In this document: one piece after another, positions 4,354 to 5,975 of the stretch | Position numbering within the stretch: position 1 is the first letter of the stretch | How the letters are laid out: every line of letters begins with the position of its first letter | Translations under genes and position numbers: made by a program | NCBI GenBank assembly: GCA_964605185.1 | Contig: CAZSBF010000158.1 | Location: 1-5,975 of the forward strand | DNA: 5,975 bases | Source: JACRIM01 sp964605185 | GTDB lineage: Bacteria; Planctomycetota; Phycisphaerae; UBA1845; UTPLA1 | Direction: 5' to 3' | The notes under the pieces: generated by a model | Database searches by the model: none | Seen by the model: only the letters and a program-made list of their open reading frames with translations | What the model was told of the DNA's origin: nothing

Positions 4354-5964
4354 TTAATGTCCGATGGCACCGGTTTCCAGAGCCTTCGTTGCCACCGCCA
4401 TCATGTGTTCTTCCGGCGCGGCGAGCCCTGTCCAAACACGGAATTGCCGTTGTGCTTGTGAAATGAAAAGGCCCAATCCCCCGTCAGCCGGGATTCCGGC
4501 AGCGCGGGCCTCGCGCACCAGCCGCGTCGGATCCGGTCGGTAGATGGTGTCCAGCACGGCGCCATGGTTTGCCAGTCGCCCGGTCGGCATGGGGGAGTCG
4601 CCATCCTGTGGCGCCATTCCGCAGCTCGTGCAATTCACCAGCAAATCGCCGGACACTTCGTCGCGCCGGCTCCACGGTTCGATTCGACAATGCAACTCTT
4701 CGGCCAGTTCCCGGGCGCGATCCTGGGTTCGGTTGAGGACGGTGACGTCGGCGTTTTGTTCCATGAACGCGCTCACCGCTGCGCGAGCCACGCCGCCGGC
4801 GCCGAGGATGGTGATGCGTCGGCCCGCGAGCTGCGGCTTCGTGTAAGCGAGAAGGCGACACGCAGACTCGACAATGGCGGGTAGATCGGTGTTGTGGCCG
4901 AACATGCGTCCGTCATTGCGAAAAGAGAGGGTGTTGACCGCACCGGCGCTGCGAGCGGATGGGTCGATTTCTTCGCCGCGCTCGACGAGGAATCGCAGCG
5001 CGTTCTCCTTGTGCGGAATGGTGACGCTGAGTCCGCCGAGATCCAGCCATGGCCGTGCGATCGCCTCGACCATGAACGCCTTGAAGGATTCGTATCCCGC
5101 TGCAACGCGAAACGGCAGATAGACGCCGTCGAACGCAATATGTGTGAACGCCGAGTTGTGAACCAGCGGGCTGAGCGAATGCGCCACCGGGTCTCCGATG
5201 AGCCCGAAGATTTTCGTGCGCGCGGTGATCTGCTCCCAGCGATACAGCGTACGCATCTGCGCCACCGTCGCCTGACCGGCCGCCGTCGCGGTGTCGGATG
5301 TGAGCGATGCAAACGTGCCGAACGCGCCAAACTTCTTCGACAGTACGCGCGAGGCGATTCCGACGTCACCCATGCAGATCACGATCGGCGGCTTCGGGCT
5401 TTCGCGCATCAAATCGAACGCTTCGAAATTGTCGCGTACCGTGCGCGACCGCCAGGCGAGTTTCGGCGCGTCACATTCTGAGGCGGCGAGCATGTCAACA
5501 AGATTGCTGTGCAGATTGGTTGGTCGTGTGGTCGTGTCGTGCCGGGAGAGAATCAAACGGCGTCGGCAGCCGCCTTCGATGACTTCTTTGCCACCCGCCT
5601 GTGAAATCACGCCGACGCGCGAAAGGGCCAAACCGATTTTTTGCCGGATATTGGCGGATCGGCTCCACAAATCCAATTCGACATCGATCATGTCACACCA
5701 TGGACCAAGTTCGATCAGCCGGCTTACACGATCAGCATCGTCACCTTCCCACGCGCCGCCTTCGCCTGCCGAGCGAATCGTTAGAATCAGCGGCTTCGTC
5801 AGCGCGCCCGTTTCGCGAATCCGGCGGACGTCCTCGTCCGTCACGCCGTCGCAGAGATCGAGGCGTAGCTCGACGGCATCGGCCCCCTGCTCGATGGCCG
5901 ATCCGATGGCCTCGCGCAGTTCCACTTCCGTGTGGCCGAATATGGATGCGATGAGGAGGGTCAT
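4354..5964 (-). CDS. aroDE: Bifunctional 3-dehydroquinate dehydratase (type I) / shikimate dehydrogenase
   Basis: This 536-residue fusion catalyses two consecutive cytoplasmic steps: dehydration of 3-dehydroquinate to 3-dehydroshikimate, then NADPH-dependent reduction to shikimate. Residues 1 to about 245 are a type I dehydratase: E32-LRLD-36, R64 in LTIRS, the catalytic pair H142-D143 (SRHDTT), the Schiff-base lysine K168 (DAPKLAW), and the substrate arginine R206 in MGDVGIASR. Residues from about 250 to the end are AroE: GDPVAHSLSP with S263 and S265, K319 (VTIPHKEN), N344 (GAVNTL), D360 in GHNTD, the NADP-binding GAGG (388-391), N411-R412-T413, VNCTS (443-447), and Q503 near the C-terminus. 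All expected catalytic residues are present in both halves. The order matches the plant DHQ-SDH fusion, also known from chlamydiae and planctomycetes. The ATG (5964-5962) lies 11 bp from the window edge, and the upstream bases could encode a gene ending in an overlapping TGA. The following aroK completes the next step of the pathway. Confidence 0.95.
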   Translation of the reverse strand: MTLLIASIFGHTEVELREAIGSAIEQGADAVELRLDLCDGVTDEDVRRIRETGALTKPLILTIRSAGEGGAWEGDDADRVSRLIELGPWCDMIDVELDLWSRSANIRQKIGLALSRVGVISQAGGKEVIEGGCRRRLILSRHDTTTRPTNLHSNLVDMLAASECDAPKLAWRSRTVRDNFEAFDLMRESPKPPIVICMGDVGIASRVLSKKFGAFGTFASLTSDTATAAGQATVAQMRTLYRWEQITARTKIFGLIGDPVAHSLSPLVHNSAFTHIAFDGVYLPFRVAAGYESFKAFMVEAIARPWLDLGGLSVTIPHKENALRFLVERGEEIDPSARSAGAVNTLSFRNDGRMFGHNTDLPAIVESACRLLAYTKPQLAGRRITILGAGGVARAAVSAFMEQNADVTVLNRTQDRARELAEELHCRIEPWSRRDEVSGDLLVNCTSCGMAPQDGDSPMPTGRLANHGAVLDTIYRPDPTRLVREARAAGIPADGGLGLFISQAQRQFRVWTGLAAPEEHMMAVATKALETGAIGH

Positions 5965-5975
5965 TTGACGTAGCC
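5961..5975 (-). CDS. Possible 3' end of an upstream operon gene
   Basis: Read on the minus strand from the right edge, GGC TAC GTC AAA TGA would end a gene (GYVK) with its TGA overlapping the aroDE ATG in an ATGA arrangement, the same overlap style as further along this operon. Only four codons are visible, so this is a suggestion from spacing alone. It would explain why aroDE has no visible Shine-Dalgarno in the 11 bases available. Confidence 0.2.
   Translation of the reverse strand, partial: GYVK

Noticed and set aside
4158..4370. 70-codon minus-strand ORF spanning the aroDE-phosphoesterase junction
   Set aside because: It overlaps both neighbours out of frame and is rich in Arg and Ser; the 51-codon frame at 4332-4177 fits the junctions far better.
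4894..5968. Long plus-strand ORFs opposite aroDE (195 and 225 codons)
   Set aside because: They are Arg/Ser/Ala-rich shadows typical of GC-rich coding DNA; the minus strand carries complete AroD and AroE active sites.

Overview
The window looks like chromosomal DNA from a GC-rich bacterium, most likely a member of the Planctomycetota or a related PVC lineage. The clues are a fused type I dehydroquinate dehydratase/shikimate dehydrogenase, a C-x2-C-GYD-x-G zinc ribbon joined to a membrane domain (a style common in planctomycete hypothetical proteins), REP-like intergenic repeats and a DDE insertion sequence. The assignment is inference from family knowledge; no database search was possible.

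Layout. Positions 1-1181 form a mosaic, visibly lower in GC than the rest. It holds an unresolved gene end at the left edge, a zinc-ribbon multi-pass membrane protein on the plus strand (235-1005), and an intergenic cluster of hairpins and short repeats (1006-1181). The motif CTGTCCCTAATTA occurs once (73-85), inverted at 999-1011, and as a near-copy at 1172-1184. Two of these copies supply the stop codons of the convergent flanking genes.

The rest of the native DNA is one minus-strand gene row read from the right edge leftward: bifunctional aroDE (5964-4354), an unlisted 51-codon small ORF (4332-4177), a calcineurin-like metallophosphoesterase (4180-3326), aroK (3329-2796) and an unrecognised 184-residue protein (1736-1182). 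Gaps are 21 bp, then two 4-nt stop/start overlaps, so the first four are almost certainly co-transcribed and translationally coupled. AroDE and AroK together supply steps 3, 4 and 5 of the shikimate pathway: dehydroquinate to dehydroshikimate to shikimate to shikimate-3-phosphate.

A 995-bp insertion sequence (1760-2754) with 21-bp perfect terminal inverted repeats and a 5-bp TCATT target duplication sits between aroK and the 184-residue gene, in the opposite orientation. Removing it restores a 59-bp spacer, so the 184-residue gene was probably the last gene of the aro operon and has been cut off. The transposase is split over two frames joined at an A7 run, a likely -1 frameshift site, and has no stop codon inside the element; it reads into host DNA antisense to aroK.

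No clear novel defence, CRISPR or RNA system was seen. The points most worth checking are the small ORF in the aro operon, the stop-supplying repeat family and the frameshifted, stop-less transposase.
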